Positions 8,923 through 19,273 are shown, counted from the first letter of the stretch. The stretch: 64,000 bases of DNA from Burkholderiales bacterium (GCA_015075225.1 JABTUQ010000005.1:107075-171074); one strand, 5' to 3'. Notes: a model not told the origin generated them from the sequence alone. A program made the numbers and translations.

Positions 8923-9729
8923 TTATTGTTTGCCCGTTTCACCTGTCTTCCCGGTTTGATTGTCAGGTTGTTTTTCAGCCATTTTCTGCAGGATTGTCAG
9001 GAGCTCGATCGGCAGCGGAAAAACGATCGTAGCGCTTTTTTCGCCTGCAATTTCGGTCAGGGTTTGCAAATAGCGCAGTTGTAAAGCCTGTGGCTGGCCA
9101 GCCAGGATTTGCGAGGCTTCAAGCAGGTGATGTGATGCCTGCAATTCTCCTTCTGCATGAATGATTTTGGCACGGCGTTCACGTTCAGCTTCGGCCTGCC
9201 TGGCAATCGCCCGTACCATGGTTTCATTGAGATCAACGTGCTTGAGCTCGACATTCGATACCTTGATTCCCCATGCTTCAGTCTGCTCGTCCAGAATCAG
9301 CTGAATATCCGTATTGAGTTTATCCCGGCTGGCCAGCATCTCATCCAGCTCATGCTGTCCCAGCACGGAACGCAAGGTTGTTTGTGCCAGCTGACTGGTT
9401 GCCATGTTGTAGTCTTCTACCTGAATAATGGCTTTTTGTGGGTCAACCACACGAAAATACAGTACGGCATTGACCTTGACTGAAACGTTGTCGCGCGAGA
9501 TGACATCCTGAGCCGGTACATCCATCACAATGGTGCGCAGATCCACCCGCACCATGGTTTGAATGGCAGGAATTACGATGACCAAGCCCGGCCCCTTGAC
9601 CCGCCAGAAACGTCCCAGCATGAATACGACACCGCGCTCATATTCTTTCAACACCTTGAGTGCGCTGGCGAGGAAAAAGATGGAAAAGATCAGTATAGGC
9701 GTAACGATAGATATGGTATCCGTGTACAT
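8923..9729 (-). CDS. Slipin, SPFH/stomatin-like membrane protein
   Basis: A 268-residue band-7 protein: one N-terminal transmembrane segment (residues 8-27), then the SPFH domain with [13 protein letters not shown] and [13 protein letters not shown], then a charged helical region ([19 protein letters not shown]) typical of oligomerising stomatins. The ATG at 9729 follows the nfeD stop after one base, so it is translationally coupled to nfeD. Slipin-NfeD pairs are common and are thought to act in membrane quality control. Confidence 0.9.
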   Translation of the reverse strand: MYTDTISIVTPILIFSIFFLASALKVLKEYERGVVFMLGRFWRVKGPGLVIVIPAIQTMVRVDLRTIVMDVPAQDVISRDNVSVKVNAVLYFRVVDPQKAIIQVEDYNMATSQLAQTTLRSVLGQHELDEMLASRDKLNTDIQLILDEQTEAWGIKVSNVELKHVDLNETMVRAIARQAEAERERRAKIIHAEGELQASHHLLEASQILAGQPQALQLRYLQTLTEIAGEKSATIVFPLPIELLTILQKMAEKQPDNQTGKTGETGKQ

Positions 9730-9730
9730 A

Positions 9731-11152
9731 TCAATTCTCCGTTGTATGCGTTGAGTGATCGGATTGGCAAGGCTCCACTTCCAGCAGCAAGCCCCGCATG
9801 GCTGTAACTTTGATCTGCTGCCCGGGTAACAATGGTGTACGGGTGCGCGCACGCCACCGTTCCCCATGAACCCGTACCCAGCCTTCCTGCTCAAAACCTT
9901 CCAGTACTTCACCCGTGCTGTGAATCAGCTCTTCACTGCCTGTAATCACTGGCTTTTTTCTGGATTTAAGCACCATGCCGAACACCAGCATGAAAAATCC
10001 GGCTGACATCAGCGTAAACGTGGCGATCAATGGAATCGAAATGCCATAACCAGGCATTTCCGTGTCGATCAGCATGATTGAACCGATGACAAAAGCTGCA
10101 ATGCCGCCGGTACCCAGTGCGCCCACACCCGGTAGTAGAGCTTCTGCCAGCATGAACGTGATCCCGAGCAGAATCAGCATCAGACCAGCATAGTTGATCG
10201 GCAAAACCTGAAAGGCAAACAAGGCCAGTAATAGACTGATTGCTCCAACTACACCAGCTATAATTGTTCCGGGCATAGTAAATTCCAGAACCAGGCCATA
10301 GAAACCAATCAGCATCAGGATGTAGGCAATATTGGGGTCCGCAATCACTGCCAGCAGGCGGGTGCGCCAATCCTGTTCGAAGTGCTCCAGCGTCAGGGAC
10401 CGGGTGGACAATTTAATGCTCTCACTGGATAAATCGACTGTACGCCCGTCTATCTTGGCCAGCAGATCACTCACATCATCTGCCACCAGATCAATGACGT
10501 TTTTATCAAGTGCTTCGGCAGCTGTCAGACTCGCTCCCTCACGCACGGCCTGCTCCGCTCAATCCATATTACGTCCGCGCATCTGGGCAAGCCCGCGGAT
10601 ATAAGCGACGGCATCATTGATAACTTTTACTGTCATGGCATCCTTCACCCCGGATGTATCGGTTCGATCACCCGTTCTGTCAGGTATTTCCGGCGCTGAT
10701 GTCAAAGTATTTATTTTTACCGGTGTAGCGGCGCCCATATTGGTAGCGGGCGCCATTGCCGCGATATGGCTGGCATAGAGGATATAGGTTCCGGCACTGG
10801 CAGCACGTGCGCCACCAGGCGCAATGAAACTTACTACTGGTACCGGAGAAGCAATGATTTCCTGAATAATTTTGCGCATCGACACATCCAGGCCACCTGG
10901 TGTATCAATCTGCAGAATGACTATTTTTGCCTGCTGCTCGGCAGACCTGGACAGTCCGCGCTGAATATAACCGTACATGGCCGGGCCGATTGTCCCGTTA
11001 ATCTCCAGCAACACAGCGATATTGCCAGTATCGCGCTTTGCAGCGCCGGATATGCCGGGAGATTGGGCGAATAGCGTACCCATCCATAACAGACACGCCA
11101 GTAACAGGCCGTATTGTGTCCGGTAAAGCCATGAGGATTTACTGGCACACAT
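9731..11152 (-). CDS. nfeD: NfeD-family membrane serine protease, split by in-frame TGA
   Basis: Long NfeD (about 473 residues). The N-terminal part has a signal peptide, then a ClpP/SppA-like protease domain with IDTPGG and [14 protein letters not shown]. The central part has four to five transmembrane helices, and the C-terminal part is the OB-fold NfeD domain. The frame is interrupted at 10559-10561 by TGA, where relatives usually have tryptophan (TGG); the reading frame on both sides is the same, so this is a nonsense substitution or read error and not a frameshift. The downstream half could restart at a GTG at 10546 and would keep the membrane and OB-fold parts. It is cotranscribed with the slipin gene. 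Confidence 0.85.
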
Positions 11153-11160
11153 GCGCTTCT

Positions 11161-11763
11161 CTACTCTCGCAGCCAGCGTTGTCGTACAGAATCGCAGTTC
11201 AGGGCTAGCCACTGCAACGCGATGATGGCGCTGGCAGAATTGATCCGACCGGAGCTTAGCAGTTTGATGGCGTCGTTCAGCGGCATGATGTGTACCTTGA
11301 TATCCTCATCTTCACCATGATTACCATGAATGGCACCGGCTTCGATCGTTTGCATATCAACCCGGCCACAGAACAAAATGATTCGCTCGGTAGTGCCACC
11401 GGGACTGACTAGATAATCGTACAGCGGAATCAGATTGCTGATTTGGCAACTCGCTTCCTCTATTGATTCTCTTGCAACTACCTGTTCCGGTGTTTCGCCG
11501 GTCTCGATGACTCCCGCCACGATTTCCAGCAGCCAGGGGCCCCCGGGAGCAGACATGGCACCAGCACGAAACTGTTCGATCAGTAAAACTTCATCTGTTT
11601 GTGGATCATAAGGCAATACCGCAGCAGCGTGTCCCCGCTCAAATAATTCGCGGGTAAATGGACGACTCCATTCGCCATTAAATTTATGGTGACGTAACTG
11701 GTACTGTTCCAGGCGAAAAAATCCCTGATAACAGATGGTTTTATCCAGGATGTCAAAGTCCAT
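11161..11763 (-). CDS. nudF: ADP-ribose pyrophosphatase (Nudix hydrolase)
   Basis: This 200-residue cytoplasmic enzyme should hydrolyse ADP-ribose to AMP and ribose-5-phosphate. The Nudix box is clear: GVIETGETPEQVVARESIEE, with the REXXEE metal-binding core. Flanking segments (PWLLEIVAG, YDYLVSPGGTTERI) match the NudF/YffH subgroup. The nfeD start lies 8 bases downstream on the same strand, so the two may be cotranscribed. Confidence 0.88.
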   Translation of the reverse strand: MDFDILDKTICYQGFFRLEQYQLRHHKFNGEWSRPFTRELFERGHAAAVLPYDPQTDEVLLIEQFRAGAMSAPGGPWLLEIVAGVIETGETPEQVVARESIEEASCQISNLIPLYDYLVSPGGTTERIILFCGRVDMQTIEAGAIHGNHGEDEDIKVHIMPLNDAIKLLSSGRINSASAIIALQWLALNCDSVRQRWLRE

Positions 11764-11844
11764 TACAGGTATCCGGGAGTGTGGCCCGCAGCCGGAATCT
11801 TGCTCCGGAAGGCAGGTGGGTAGTGCTACGAACGAACGATTATC

Positions 11845-11887
11845 GGGCGTGAGTCAGCCAACCTGAGTAGAGTTGGTCGCCACGCCC
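11845..11887. other. Two-step hairpin downstream of the Tim44-like gene
   Basis: An outer 7-bp stem (GGGCGTG with CACGCCC) holds an inner 5-bp stem (CCAAC with GTTGG). It lies a few bases behind the Tim44-like stop codon and upstream of nudF. There is no U-run on either side, so its role as terminator or processing signal is unproven. Confidence 0.4.
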
Positions 11888-11894
11888 GGTACTA

Positions 11895-12806
11895 TTAGTG
11901 TTTCAGGTCAGCTGCTTGCTGAATACCAGCCAGCAACCAGGTGGAATCGGATGCTGCAAGATCTTTTTCAACGTGCCAGATTTCATCAAATGGCTCCGGT
12001 TGTGCGTTGGGTGCATCACGTAGTTCACCGGTAAAGCGCACGCTGGCAATAGCATGATTATCCTGATGAGTTACATCCAGCAGTGCTGCGTCAACAAAAA
12101 TAACATCAGTCTGTTGTGCTGTGCCACGTTCGGCAACCTGTTTGCTGATTTCAGCAAACAGATCAGGCGTCGTATAGGCGCGGATTTCTTCCAAATCTCC
12201 GGAATCATGTGCCAATTGCAGGGCGATAAATGAGCGTTTGGCCTGTTTGAGGAAGGATTCGACATCGAAATCAGCCGGAATATCAGGAGCATCCGTGCTT
12301 GCGGGTTGCGCAGCATAGCCAGCACCCACGCCGCCTGCCGGAGCAGCTGTGTCCCGCCCCGGGAACGGAATACCGCCCATGCCCTGACTAGCGCCAGCAC
12401 CTGAATACTGCATCGGCCGTGGAGTTTGCCTGCCTCCGGAAGCACCACGCATCATGCGCATGATGAAGAAAATGGCAACAGCGATGCCAACTAGTACCAG
12501 AATATCCATCATGTTGATGCCATCAAAGGCGCCACCCATGAGCAAGGATGCCAGTAACCCGCCAGCAGCCAGTCCGGCCAGCGGTCCGAGCCATTTGCTT
12601 GCTCCCGATGCAGCCGGGGCAGCAGGTGATGCAGTCTGCCCCTGTTGCTGGGCTTTGTTGGGAGCAGCCTGTTGCTGCCGGTTAAGATTGAGTGACTGGC
12701 GCTGTTTTCCGATACTGCTACCACCACCCATGCGACGCGCTTCAACATCAAGCGTAGTCAGGCCAAAGGCAAACAGGGCTATGGTCAGAAGTGTTACTAT
12801 CCGCAT
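11895..12806 (-). CDS. Tim44-like domain protein (303 aa)
   Basis: An exported or membrane protein: signal-like N-terminus, then a glutamine-rich stretch (about 35-65), a glycine/alanine-rich hydrophobic region, a transmembrane helix around 100-120, a low-complexity linker rich in glycine and proline, and a C-terminal Tim44-like domain from about 180 (DFDVESFLKQAKRSFIALQL). Proteobacterial Tim44-like proteins are common but their role is not settled. The ATG at 12806 was preferred over the upstream one because GGAGGT lies 7 bases before it. Confidence 0.82.
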   Translation of the reverse strand: MRIVTLLTIALFAFGLTTLDVEARRMGGGSSIGKQRQSLNLNRQQQAAPNKAQQQGQTASPAAPAASGASKWLGPLAGLAAGGLLASLLMGGAFDGINMMDILVLVGIAVAIFFIMRMMRGASGGRQTPRPMQYSGAGASQGMGGIPFPGRDTAAPAGGVGAGYAAQPASTDAPDIPADFDVESFLKQAKRSFIALQLAHDSGDLEEIRAYTTPDLFAEISKQVAERGTAQQTDVIFVDAALLDVTHQDNHAIASVRFTGELRDAPNAQPEPFDEIWHVEKDLAASDSTWLLAGIQQAADLKH

Positions 12807-12899
12807 TATGACTACCTCCAAGATTCAAAAACACAATTCAGGGGCTGAGTATAGCACCAACCCCGGCTCCACTAGACTATCCGCCTGGAGGAAAAGTTC

Positions 12900-13766
12900 A
12901 TGATCGCAAGCATGACTGGCTATGCTGCGGTCTCCCGGGAAATCCCGCAGGGGTCGCTGGCAGTGGAGCTGCGTTCAGTCAACAACCGTTATCTTGATCT
13001 GCAATTCAAACTCCCGGATGAATTGCGCGCACTTGAAACCGAAATGCGCGATTTTCTCGGTGCCGGGCTGACACGGGGAAAAATTGACTGCCGTCTGACT
13101 TATTCAGCCTATTCAGGCAATGCTCGTCAGCAAAGGCTAAATCATGATCTGCTGAATAATCTGCGCGGCATGAACGATGAAATAAAATCGTTTTTTACCA
13201 CTGCAGGAGATCTTTCCGTTGCCGAAATTCTCCGCTGGCCTGGAGTACTCGACAGTAACCAGATTTCAGTTGAAGAATTGCGCGCACCTTGCATGGCGCT
13301 TTTACAAGCCGCTTTGCAGGAGCTTGTATTTTCCCGGAAGCGTGAAGGTGAGAAATTGCAAAATCTGCTGCTGGAGCGTGTTCAGCGCATGCGTCAGCTG
13401 GTAGTGGAATTGTTACCCAATCTCCCGGCCATACTGGCAGGTTTTCAGGAAAGATTACTGGCCAGCCTGCAAGCAGCGGGGCTGAATGAAAAAGACGAAC
13501 GAATCCGCCAGGAATTCACTCTGTTTGCCAACCGGGTTGACGTAGACGAAGAATTATCGCGCCTGCAAGGGCACCTCAACGAATTTGAACATATCGTACT
13601 TGCTGGAGGCGTCGTCGGCAAACGGCTGGACTTTTTGACACAAGAGCTGAATCGGGAAGCAAATACACTGGCATCCAAATCGGTAGCGAGGGAAGTCTCG
13701 CGAATAGCGGTGGAAATGAAAGTGTTAATCGAACAACTACGTGAGCAAATTCAGAATATTGAATAA
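12900..13766 (+). CDS. yicC: YicC-family endoribonuclease
   Basis: A 288-residue protein that begins MIASMTGYA, the family hallmark, and contains VELRSVNNRYLDL near residue 25 and the C-terminal LTQELNREANTLASKS typical of the domain. YicC of Escherichia coli has been linked to RNA decay. A good GGAGG site precedes the ATG. The gene stands alone and diverges from the Tim44-like gene. Confidence 0.9.
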   Translation: MIASMTGYAAVSREIPQGSLAVELRSVNNRYLDLQFKLPDELRALETEMRDFLGAGLTRGKIDCRLTYSAYSGNARQQRLNHDLLNNLRGMNDEIKSFFTTAGDLSVAEILRWPGVLDSNQISVEELRAPCMALLQAALQELVFSRKREGEKLQNLLLERVQRMRQLVVELLPNLPAILAGFQERLLASLQAAGLNEKDERIRQEFTLFANRVDVDEELSRLQGHLNEFEHIVLAGGVVGKRLDFLTQELNREANTLASKSVAREVSRIAVEMKVLIEQLREQIQNIE

Positions 13767-13798
13767 TGTTCTGAAAATTTCAAAAATCGGCAGTTTCC

Positions 13799-13942
13799 AG
13801 GGAACTTCTGAAAAACGTCAGCGAGGCAGTCAGCTTAAGGCAAAAATCGGCGAAGAAACGGAGTTTTTACGTAGTAAATGAGTATTTTAAGCCGGTTTTT
13901 AACGAAAAAATGACAATGCAGGTAGTTTTGCAGAGACTCCCT
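13799..13942. repeat. MITE-like element with IS5-type ends
   Basis: A 144-bp non-coding segment is bounded by imperfect terminal inverted repeats: AGGGAACTTCTGAAAAAC on the left, and on the right the complement of AGGGAGTCTCTGCAAAAC (13 of 18 match). These ends resemble the tips of IS5-group elements. The right end overlaps the parB stop codon, so the insertion has supplied part of the TAG. I cannot identify a clean target duplication. Confidence 0.55.
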
Positions 13943-14774
13943 AAAACTTTGCCAGTATTCCATCAAGCTGATCAAGGCTGTCATAATGGATAACAACATT
14001 ACCCGAGCCTTTTTTTCCGGGTTTGATGGCGACATTGGCTCCCAGGCGAGCTGAAATATCCTCCTGCAAGCGCAATAGATCCCGGTCCTGAAGTGCTCGC
14101 TTGGGTGTGGAAGGCGCCTGATTCATCCGCTTGAGCAGTTGCTCGGTTTCACGCACGGATAGCTGTTTTTGCATGATCAGGCGCGCAATTTCAAGCTGTT
14201 TTCTGGCATCCAGGGCAAGCAGGGCGCGCCCATGTCCCATATCGATTTTTCCCTGCATGATCAATTCCTGAACCGGTGCCGCCAGATTGAGCAGACGCAA
14301 CAGGTTCGAGATGGCGCTACGAGAATATCCCAATGATTTCCCGGCGGTCTGGTGAGTCATGCCAAACTCTTCAATCAGGCGCTGTATCCCCAGTGCCGCT
14401 TCCAGCGGATTGAGATCTTCACGCTGAATATTCTCGATCAGCGACAGCGCCAGGGCAGATTCATCCGGTACTTCACGCACAATTGCCGGAATCTGCTCCA
14501 ATCCCGCAATTTGCGCTGCACGCCAGCGGCGTTCCCCGGCAATGATTTCATATCCACCTGTAAGCAGCGGGCGTACCAGTATGGGCTGCATGATCCCCTG
14601 TGCCTTGATCGATTCGGCCAGATCTTGCAAGGAGGTTTCATCCATTCTGGTTCGCGGCTGATATTTGCCGGATTGCAACAAGCCAACATCAAGATTCTGC
14701 AGAGAATCCGTTTCCGGAGGATGACCTGCCAGCAGTGCGTCCAGCCCTCGTCCCAATCCTCTTGGTTTAGCCAT
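13941..14774 (-). CDS. parB: Chromosome-partitioning protein ParB
   Basis: A 277-residue DNA-binding CTPase that loads at parS and spreads. It has the N-terminal RGLGRGLDALLAG, the nuclease-like domain with GERRWRAAQIAG, the HTH with TAGKSLGYSRSAISNLL and a C-terminal dimerisation segment. The ATG at 14774 is used because MAKPRGLGRGLDALL is the normal start. It lies 47 bases behind parA; the stop codon lies within the end of the MITE-like repeat. Confidence 0.95.
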   Translation of the reverse strand: MAKPRGLGRGLDALLAGHPPETDSLQNLDVGLLQSGKYQPRTRMDETSLQDLAESIKAQGIMQPILVRPLLTGGYEIIAGERRWRAAQIAGLEQIPAIVREVPDESALALSLIENIQREDLNPLEAALGIQRLIEEFGMTHQTAGKSLGYSRSAISNLLRLLNLAAPVQELIMQGKIDMGHGRALLALDARKQLEIARLIMQKQLSVRETEQLLKRMNQAPSTPKRALQDRDLLRLQEDISARLGANVAIKPGKKGSGNVVIHYDSLDQLDGILAKF

Positions 14775-14821
14775 GGTTACCGTATCAAATTTATATTTAT
14801 GGGTTCTGGCAAAGACAGCGA

Positions 14822-15586
14822 TCAATCGGCTGTTGCCAGAATTTCATTGGCCAGCTGGCAGTAAGCCTGCGCTCCCCGTGATTGTTTGTCGTGATAGAGC
14901 ACCGGCAAACCAAAGCCAGGTGCTTCCGACAACCGGATATTACGGGGAATGATGGTTTGATAAACCTTGTCGCCAAAATGTTGTTTTAGCTGATCCGAAA
15001 CTTGTTGCGCCAGCAGATTGCGGGGATCAAACATGGTGCGCAGCAAGCCCTCGATTTTGATGGATGGATTAAAGCCCATTCGCACTCTTTTGATTGTATT
15101 GACAAGATCGCTCAACCCTTCCAGCGCGTAATATTCGCACTGCATGGGAATGATAACGGCATGTGCGGCACACAGCCCGTTCAATGTCAGGAGATTAAGA
15201 GCGGGAGGGCAGTCGATCAGAATAAAGTCGTAGTCAACCTGAATCGTTTGCAGCGCATTTTTCAGACGAGCCTCACGATGCCCCAGTGAAACCATTTCCA
15301 CTTCTGCGCCAGCAAGCTCCTGATTGGCGGGAATCAGGTCATATTTTCCCGGACTGACTGATAAACGAACATCGGCCACAGTGTGTTCACCCAGCAATAG
15401 CTGGTAAACCGTGCGGGCAAGCCCTCGTTTATCCACGCCGCTGCCCATGGTTGTATTGCCTTGCGGATCCAGATCCACAAGCAGCACGCGCTTGCCAATA
15501 CTTGCCAGACTGGCAGCCAGATTGATGCTGGTGGTTGTTTTGCCCACCCCGCCTTTCTGATTGGCGATAGCCAGAATTCTGGCCAT
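14822..15586 (-). CDS. parA: Chromosome-partitioning ATPase ParA (Soj)
   Basis: A 254-residue Walker ATPase of the ParA/MinD group. It starts MARILAIANQKGGVGKTTT, with the deviant Walker A lysine early in the motif; LVDLDPQGN and LIDCPPALN are the following motifs. No N-terminal HTH extension is present, as usual for chromosomal ParA. It sits between rsmG and parB in the conserved mnmG-rsmG-parA-parB order. Confidence 0.95.
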   Translation of the reverse strand: MARILAIANQKGGVGKTTTSINLAASLASIGKRVLLVDLDPQGNTTMGSGVDKRGLARTVYQLLLGEHTVADVRLSVSPGKYDLIPANQELAGAEVEMVSLGHREARLKNALQTIQVDYDFILIDCPPALNLLTLNGLCAAHAVIIPMQCEYYALEGLSDLVNTIKRVRMGFNPSIKIEGLLRTMFDPRNLLAQQVSDQLKQHFGDKVYQTIIPRNIRLSEAPGFGLPVLYHDKQSRGAQAYCQLANEILATAD

Positions 15587-15649
15587 TAAATTGGTTTTTG
15601 GCGTTTGCTGTGAAGTCACGGGATAAATTTATCTGTTATCCGGAAGAGA

Positions 15650-16294
15650 TCACGCAGGCCGGTAACGTAATACAACCAAATGCCGCTTGGCTTTCAACCC
15701 GGGTACTGAGACTGCGACAATATTCTCAACTACAAATTGTGGAGATAACTGCATTAATTCCATATCCGGGAAAGCGCCTTTCATGGCAATAAAGCGGCAA
15801 TGTTCGGCGTTGCTTTCACACAAGTGTTTCGATAATTGCATGAACCGTTCGAGACTGGAAAATGCACGTGAAATGACAGTATCCACCTTGTTTTCCAGGA
15901 TTATTTTTTCCACGCGTCCTTGTTTGACAGATATATTCGGCAAATTCAGCTCTACTGCAGCCTGCAGCAGGAAGGCCGCCTTCTTCTGACTGCTTTCCAC
16001 CAGCGTTACGTGCCAGTCCGGGCGCGCCATGGCAATCGGGATCCCGGGCAGACCGGCACCACTGCCGATATCAACAATATTTGATCCGGTAATATGTGGC
16101 AAGGCAACCAGGCTATCCAGCATGTGGCGGGTCACCATCGACTCCGGATTGCGGATAGAAGTCAGGTTGTGTGTGTTGTTCCATTTTGTGATGAGCTCAA
16201 TGTAGCGCAACAACTGGCTCTCCAGATGCGCTACATCAGCATTCAAGCCTGGAATTGCCTCCAGGCCGTCATGCAACTGTTTTTCCAGATCCAT
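15650..16294 (-). CDS. rsmG: 16S rRNA m7G527 methyltransferase RsmG
   Basis: A 214-residue SAM-dependent enzyme. The SAM-binding motif is [16 protein letters not shown] at about 73-88, followed by [13 protein letters not shown]. The first 26 bases overlap the end of mnmG, indicating translational coupling. Confidence 0.94.
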   Translation of the reverse strand: MDLEKQLHDGLEAIPGLNADVAHLESQLLRYIELITKWNNTHNLTSIRNPESMVTRHMLDSLVALPHITGSNIVDIGSGAGLPGIPIAMARPDWHVTLVESSQKKAAFLLQAAVELNLPNISVKQGRVEKIILENKVDTVISRAFSSLERFMQLSKHLCESNAEHCRFIAMKGAFPDMELMQLSPQFVVENIVAVSVPGLKAKRHLVVLRYRPA

Positions 16295-18200
16295 TGTTTA
16301 TTTCTTCCTGTTTGACTGATTGGCGTGCGATGCCACGCTTCAGATGTACCAGCAATAAGGCGATGGCAGCGGGTGTAATACCGGAAATTCGCGAAGCCTG
16401 CCCCAGTGTTTCCGGCTGATACAAATTAAGTTTTTGTGTGACTTCGTTGGAAAGCCCGCGTACTGCGCGATAATCCATGTTTTTCGGCAGAGTCATGGCT
16501 TCGTGTTGCGCGTGTCTTAACACTTCTTGTTTCTGTCGTTCTATATAACCTTCATATTTGACAGCAATTTCCACCTGTTGCACAACCTGATCATCCAGTA
16601 CGGGCCTGTCCATATCTGGTAATGACATAAGTTGTGCGTAGCGAAGCTCGGGACGTCGCAACAAATCGTATAGTGAATAGGTGCGGTCATCCACCACCTG
16701 GTCCGGTATTTGAGCCGTTTGCAATTTATGCAAGGCACTGGGAAAAATCCAGGTATTACGCAATCTTGTTTTCTCGGTTTCAATCGCTTCACGTTTGGCA
16801 GCAAACGCCTGCCAACGGTCTTCGCTTACCAGGCCAAGCCGATAACCTGTTTCGGTGAGGCGCATATCGGCATTATCTTCACGCAATTGCAGACGAAATT
16901 CTGCCCGGCTGGTAAACATCCGGTAAGGCTCCGTCACGCCGCGTGTAACAAGATCATCTACCAGCACGCCGATATAGGCTTCGTCACGACTCGGGCTCCA
17001 AGGCTCCTGTTCCTTTAGCTTGAGGCTGGCATTCAGGCCCGCAAGTAAACCCTGAGCGGCAGCTTCTTCGTAACCGGTGGTGCCATTGATCTGGCCCGCG
17101 AAAAACAGGCCATTGATTGTTTTTGTTTCCAGCGATCTTTTGAGGCCACGTGGATCGAAATAATCATATTCGATTGCATAACCAGGCCGAGTAATGTGTG
17201 CATTCTCTAATCCGGTAATGGAATGCACCAGCTCAACCTGCACATCAAAGGGAAGACTGGTTGAAATTCCATTTGGATAGATTTCGCTGGTCTCCAGCCC
17301 TTCCGGCTCCAAAAAGATGGTGTGTGCCTCTCTTTCAGAAAAACGCACCACCTTATCTTCAATTGACGGACAGTAACGAGGCCCGATACCTTCTATTTTT
17401 CCGGTGTAGAGCGGTGAGCGATCCAGCCCCATCCGAATGATTTCATGTGTTTTTACGTTGGTGCGGGTCATCCAGCAAGAAATTTGCCGGGGGTGTTGGG
17501 CGGCATTGCCCAGAAATGAAAACACTGGAATGGGTTCATCCCCAGGCTGTTCGCGCAAAATCTGAAAATTGATAGTGCGCGCGTCAATACGCGGTGGTGT
17601 GCCGGTTTTGAGCCGTCCGACGGCCAGTTCCATTTCGCGCAGGCGATGGGCAAGCCTGATCGAAGCAGGATCACCGGCCCGGCCGGCCTGAAAACTTTGA
17701 TCACCCACATGCGCCACGCCACCCAAAAAGGTGCCGACTGTCAGCACCACGGCACGGGCAGAAAAAACAAGGCCAAGATGGGTAACAACCCCCGTAATTT
17801 TGTCGCCATGCAGCAGCAGATCATCAACGGTTGATTGCAATATCAGCAAATTGGATTGTGCTTCCAGGCGCCGGCGAATGGCCTGGCGATATAACACACG
17901 ATCTGCCTGTGCGCGGGTTGCGCGGACAGCGGGGCCCTTGCTTGCGTTGAGCATCCTGAATTGAATGCCTGCTTCATCCGTTGCCGCAGCCATTGCGCCA
18001 CCCAGCGCGTCGATTTCTTTAACCAGATGCCCTTTGCCAATACCACCAATCGATGGATTGCATGACATTTGCCCCAGGGTGTCCAGATTTTGTGTCAGGA
18101 GCAGCGTTTTGTGACCCATGCGTGCAGTAGCAAGCGCAGCTTCTGTTCCAGCATGCCCGCCACCAACAACGATGACATCAAATTCTTTTGCGGAATACAT
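16269..18200 (-). CDS. mnmG: tRNA uridine-34 carboxymethylaminomethyl enzyme MnmG
   Basis: A 643-residue FAD-dependent partner of MnmE that modifies U34 of certain tRNAs. The FAD-binding motif [14 protein letters not shown] lies at residues 11-24, followed by [15 protein letters not shown], and the GidA-type C-terminal segment ([20 protein letters not shown]). Length and motifs are normal. It leads the cluster rsmG-parA-parB. Confidence 0.96.
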   Translation of the reverse strand: MYSAKEFDVIVVGGGHAGTEAALATARMGHKTLLLTQNLDTLGQMSCNPSIGGIGKGHLVKEIDALGGAMAAATDEAGIQFRMLNASKGPAVRATRAQADRVLYRQAIRRRLEAQSNLLILQSTVDDLLLHGDKITGVVTHLGLVFSARAVVLTVGTFLGGVAHVGDQSFQAGRAGDPASIRLAHRLREMELAVGRLKTGTPPRIDARTINFQILREQPGDEPIPVFSFLGNAAQHPRQISCWMTRTNVKTHEIIRMGLDRSPLYTGKIEGIGPRYCPSIEDKVVRFSEREAHTIFLEPEGLETSEIYPNGISTSLPFDVQVELVHSITGLENAHITRPGYAIEYDYFDPRGLKRSLETKTINGLFFAGQINGTTGYEEAAAQGLLAGLNASLKLKEQEPWSPSRDEAYIGVLVDDLVTRGVTEPYRMFTSRAEFRLQLREDNADMRLTETGYRLGLVSEDRWQAFAAKREAIETEKTRLRNTWIFPSALHKLQTAQIPDQVVDDRTYSLYDLLRRPELRYAQLMSLPDMDRPVLDDQVVQQVEIAVKYEGYIERQKQEVLRHAQHEAMTLPKNMDYRAVRGLSNEVTQKLNLYQPETLGQASRISGITPAAIALLLVHLKRGIARQSVKQEEINNGSGKTVA

Positions 18201-18421
18201 AATAGGGACACTGATTTAACAGTGCGGCAAGGATAAATGGAGACTACGCTGACCGATGGTGGCCATGTCACAAAGCTGGGCTATTTTATATGAATTTGAT
18301 TAGATCGGTACAAATACGCCGCCGAGCCGATACGAAACACCCAAAAAACCACAATTGAATCCGATCACGGCCGTGGCGTATTGGAAAGCAACAGAAGTTT
18401 TTTTATTAATGGGATGAATGA

Positions 18422-18437
18422 TGTTTCACGTGAAACA
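18422..18437. promoter_or_regulatory. parS centromere site
   Basis: The 16-base palindrome TGTTTCACGTGAAACA is the exact consensus ParB-binding site. It lies 221 bases upstream of mnmG and about 3.6 kb from parB, which fits an origin-proximal position. It is in the gap between mnmG and flgN. Confidence 0.96.
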
Positions 18438-18462
18438 TATTGCAAGCAGAAATCGAAGAATA

Positions 18463-18924
18463 TTACGTGACCTGGCCTTTGGTGTTGTAAAGAATGGTAC
18501 TCCCGGTGGCCCCATGAAGGGCATTCAGTGTTTGGCGCGTATATTGAAGCCAATTGGCAGTGATGGCTGCGTTGGATTGATTAAGTTGTTTCGCCAATTC
18601 AGCAAGATTGAGCAATTCTTCCCAATCGCGAACAGCAGTTGATTCTGTATCGTCAGCAGATGTCCATGCCTGCATGCCTTTTGCGCCATCTGGCAAACCG
18701 GCCATGTTTAGAAAATGGCTGCGACGTGCATCCAATCGTGAAAACTGATCAATAACCCGATCCTTGTCGGCAACCAGAGAAGGCAGATCATCCAGATTGC
18801 CCGCAGCAAGCAAATTGCGTTCCTGTTCCAGGAGCTCAAGGAACAGGCGAATATTATCCAGTTCCAGCTGGAGAATATGTTCCAGCGAATCCTGATTCAA
18901 TGTGCTCGTCTGCATGTTGTTCAT
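18463..18924 (-). CDS. flgN: Flagellar export chaperone FlgN
   Basis: A 153-residue helical protein with the FlgN-family N-terminal pattern (LELDNIRLFLELLEQERNLL) and the central ADKDRVIDQFSRLDARR segment. FlgN escorts the hook-filament proteins FlgK and FlgL to the export gate. It follows flgM after 7 bases, the usual order. Confidence 0.88.
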   Translation of the reverse strand: MNNMQTSTLNQDSLEHILQLELDNIRLFLELLEQERNLLAAGNLDDLPSLVADKDRVIDQFSRLDARRSHFLNMAGLPDGAKGMQAWTSADDTESTAVRDWEELLNLAELAKQLNQSNAAITANWLQYTRQTLNALHGATGSTILYNTKGQVT

Positions 18925-18931
18925 TTTGGAT

Positions 18932-19228
18932 TTATTTTTTGTTTTGAATCAATTCTTTTACCGTTTCCAGCAACCGATCAGCAACCACTTCCGGGTTCAC
19001 CTTGAAACGGCCTTCGCTGATTGCCTGTTTGATTTCTTCCACCTTGGCTGTATTGATAGTTTCCCTGCTTGCATCTGTTGATTGAACGCCCATCGAAAGC
19101 GAACTGATGTGTACGCTATCAACCTCGTTGACAGCATCCGGTTTGCCGACAGGTGCTTTATCCACCTTTTTCGGGGTGTTGCTAGAAACGGCGTCGGCTC
19201 GTCCTGGATTAATCTGGTTTATTTTCAC
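18932..19228 (-). CDS. flgM: Anti-sigma-28 factor FlgM
   Basis: A 98-residue protein with the basic-polar N-terminal export region and the C-terminal sigma-binding segment (VEEIKQAISEGRFKVNPEVV, then ADRLLETVKELI). FlgM holds FliA inactive until it is exported through the finished hook-basal body. A FliA-type promoter lies 46 bases upstream. Confidence 0.9.
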   Translation of the reverse strand: MKINQINPGRADAVSSNTPKKVDKAPVGKPDAVNEVDSVHISSLSMGVQSTDASRETINTAKVEEIKQAISEGRFKVNPEVVADRLLETVKELIQNKK

Positions 19229-19273
19229 GGTTGAATCCCTTTCAAAATAGATATTTACGTATATTACGATTGT

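Noticed and set aside
18201-18420. Possible replication origin
   Set aside because: parS and the mnmG-par cluster suggest nearness to the origin, but I found no cluster of DnaA boxes or AT-rich repeats here.
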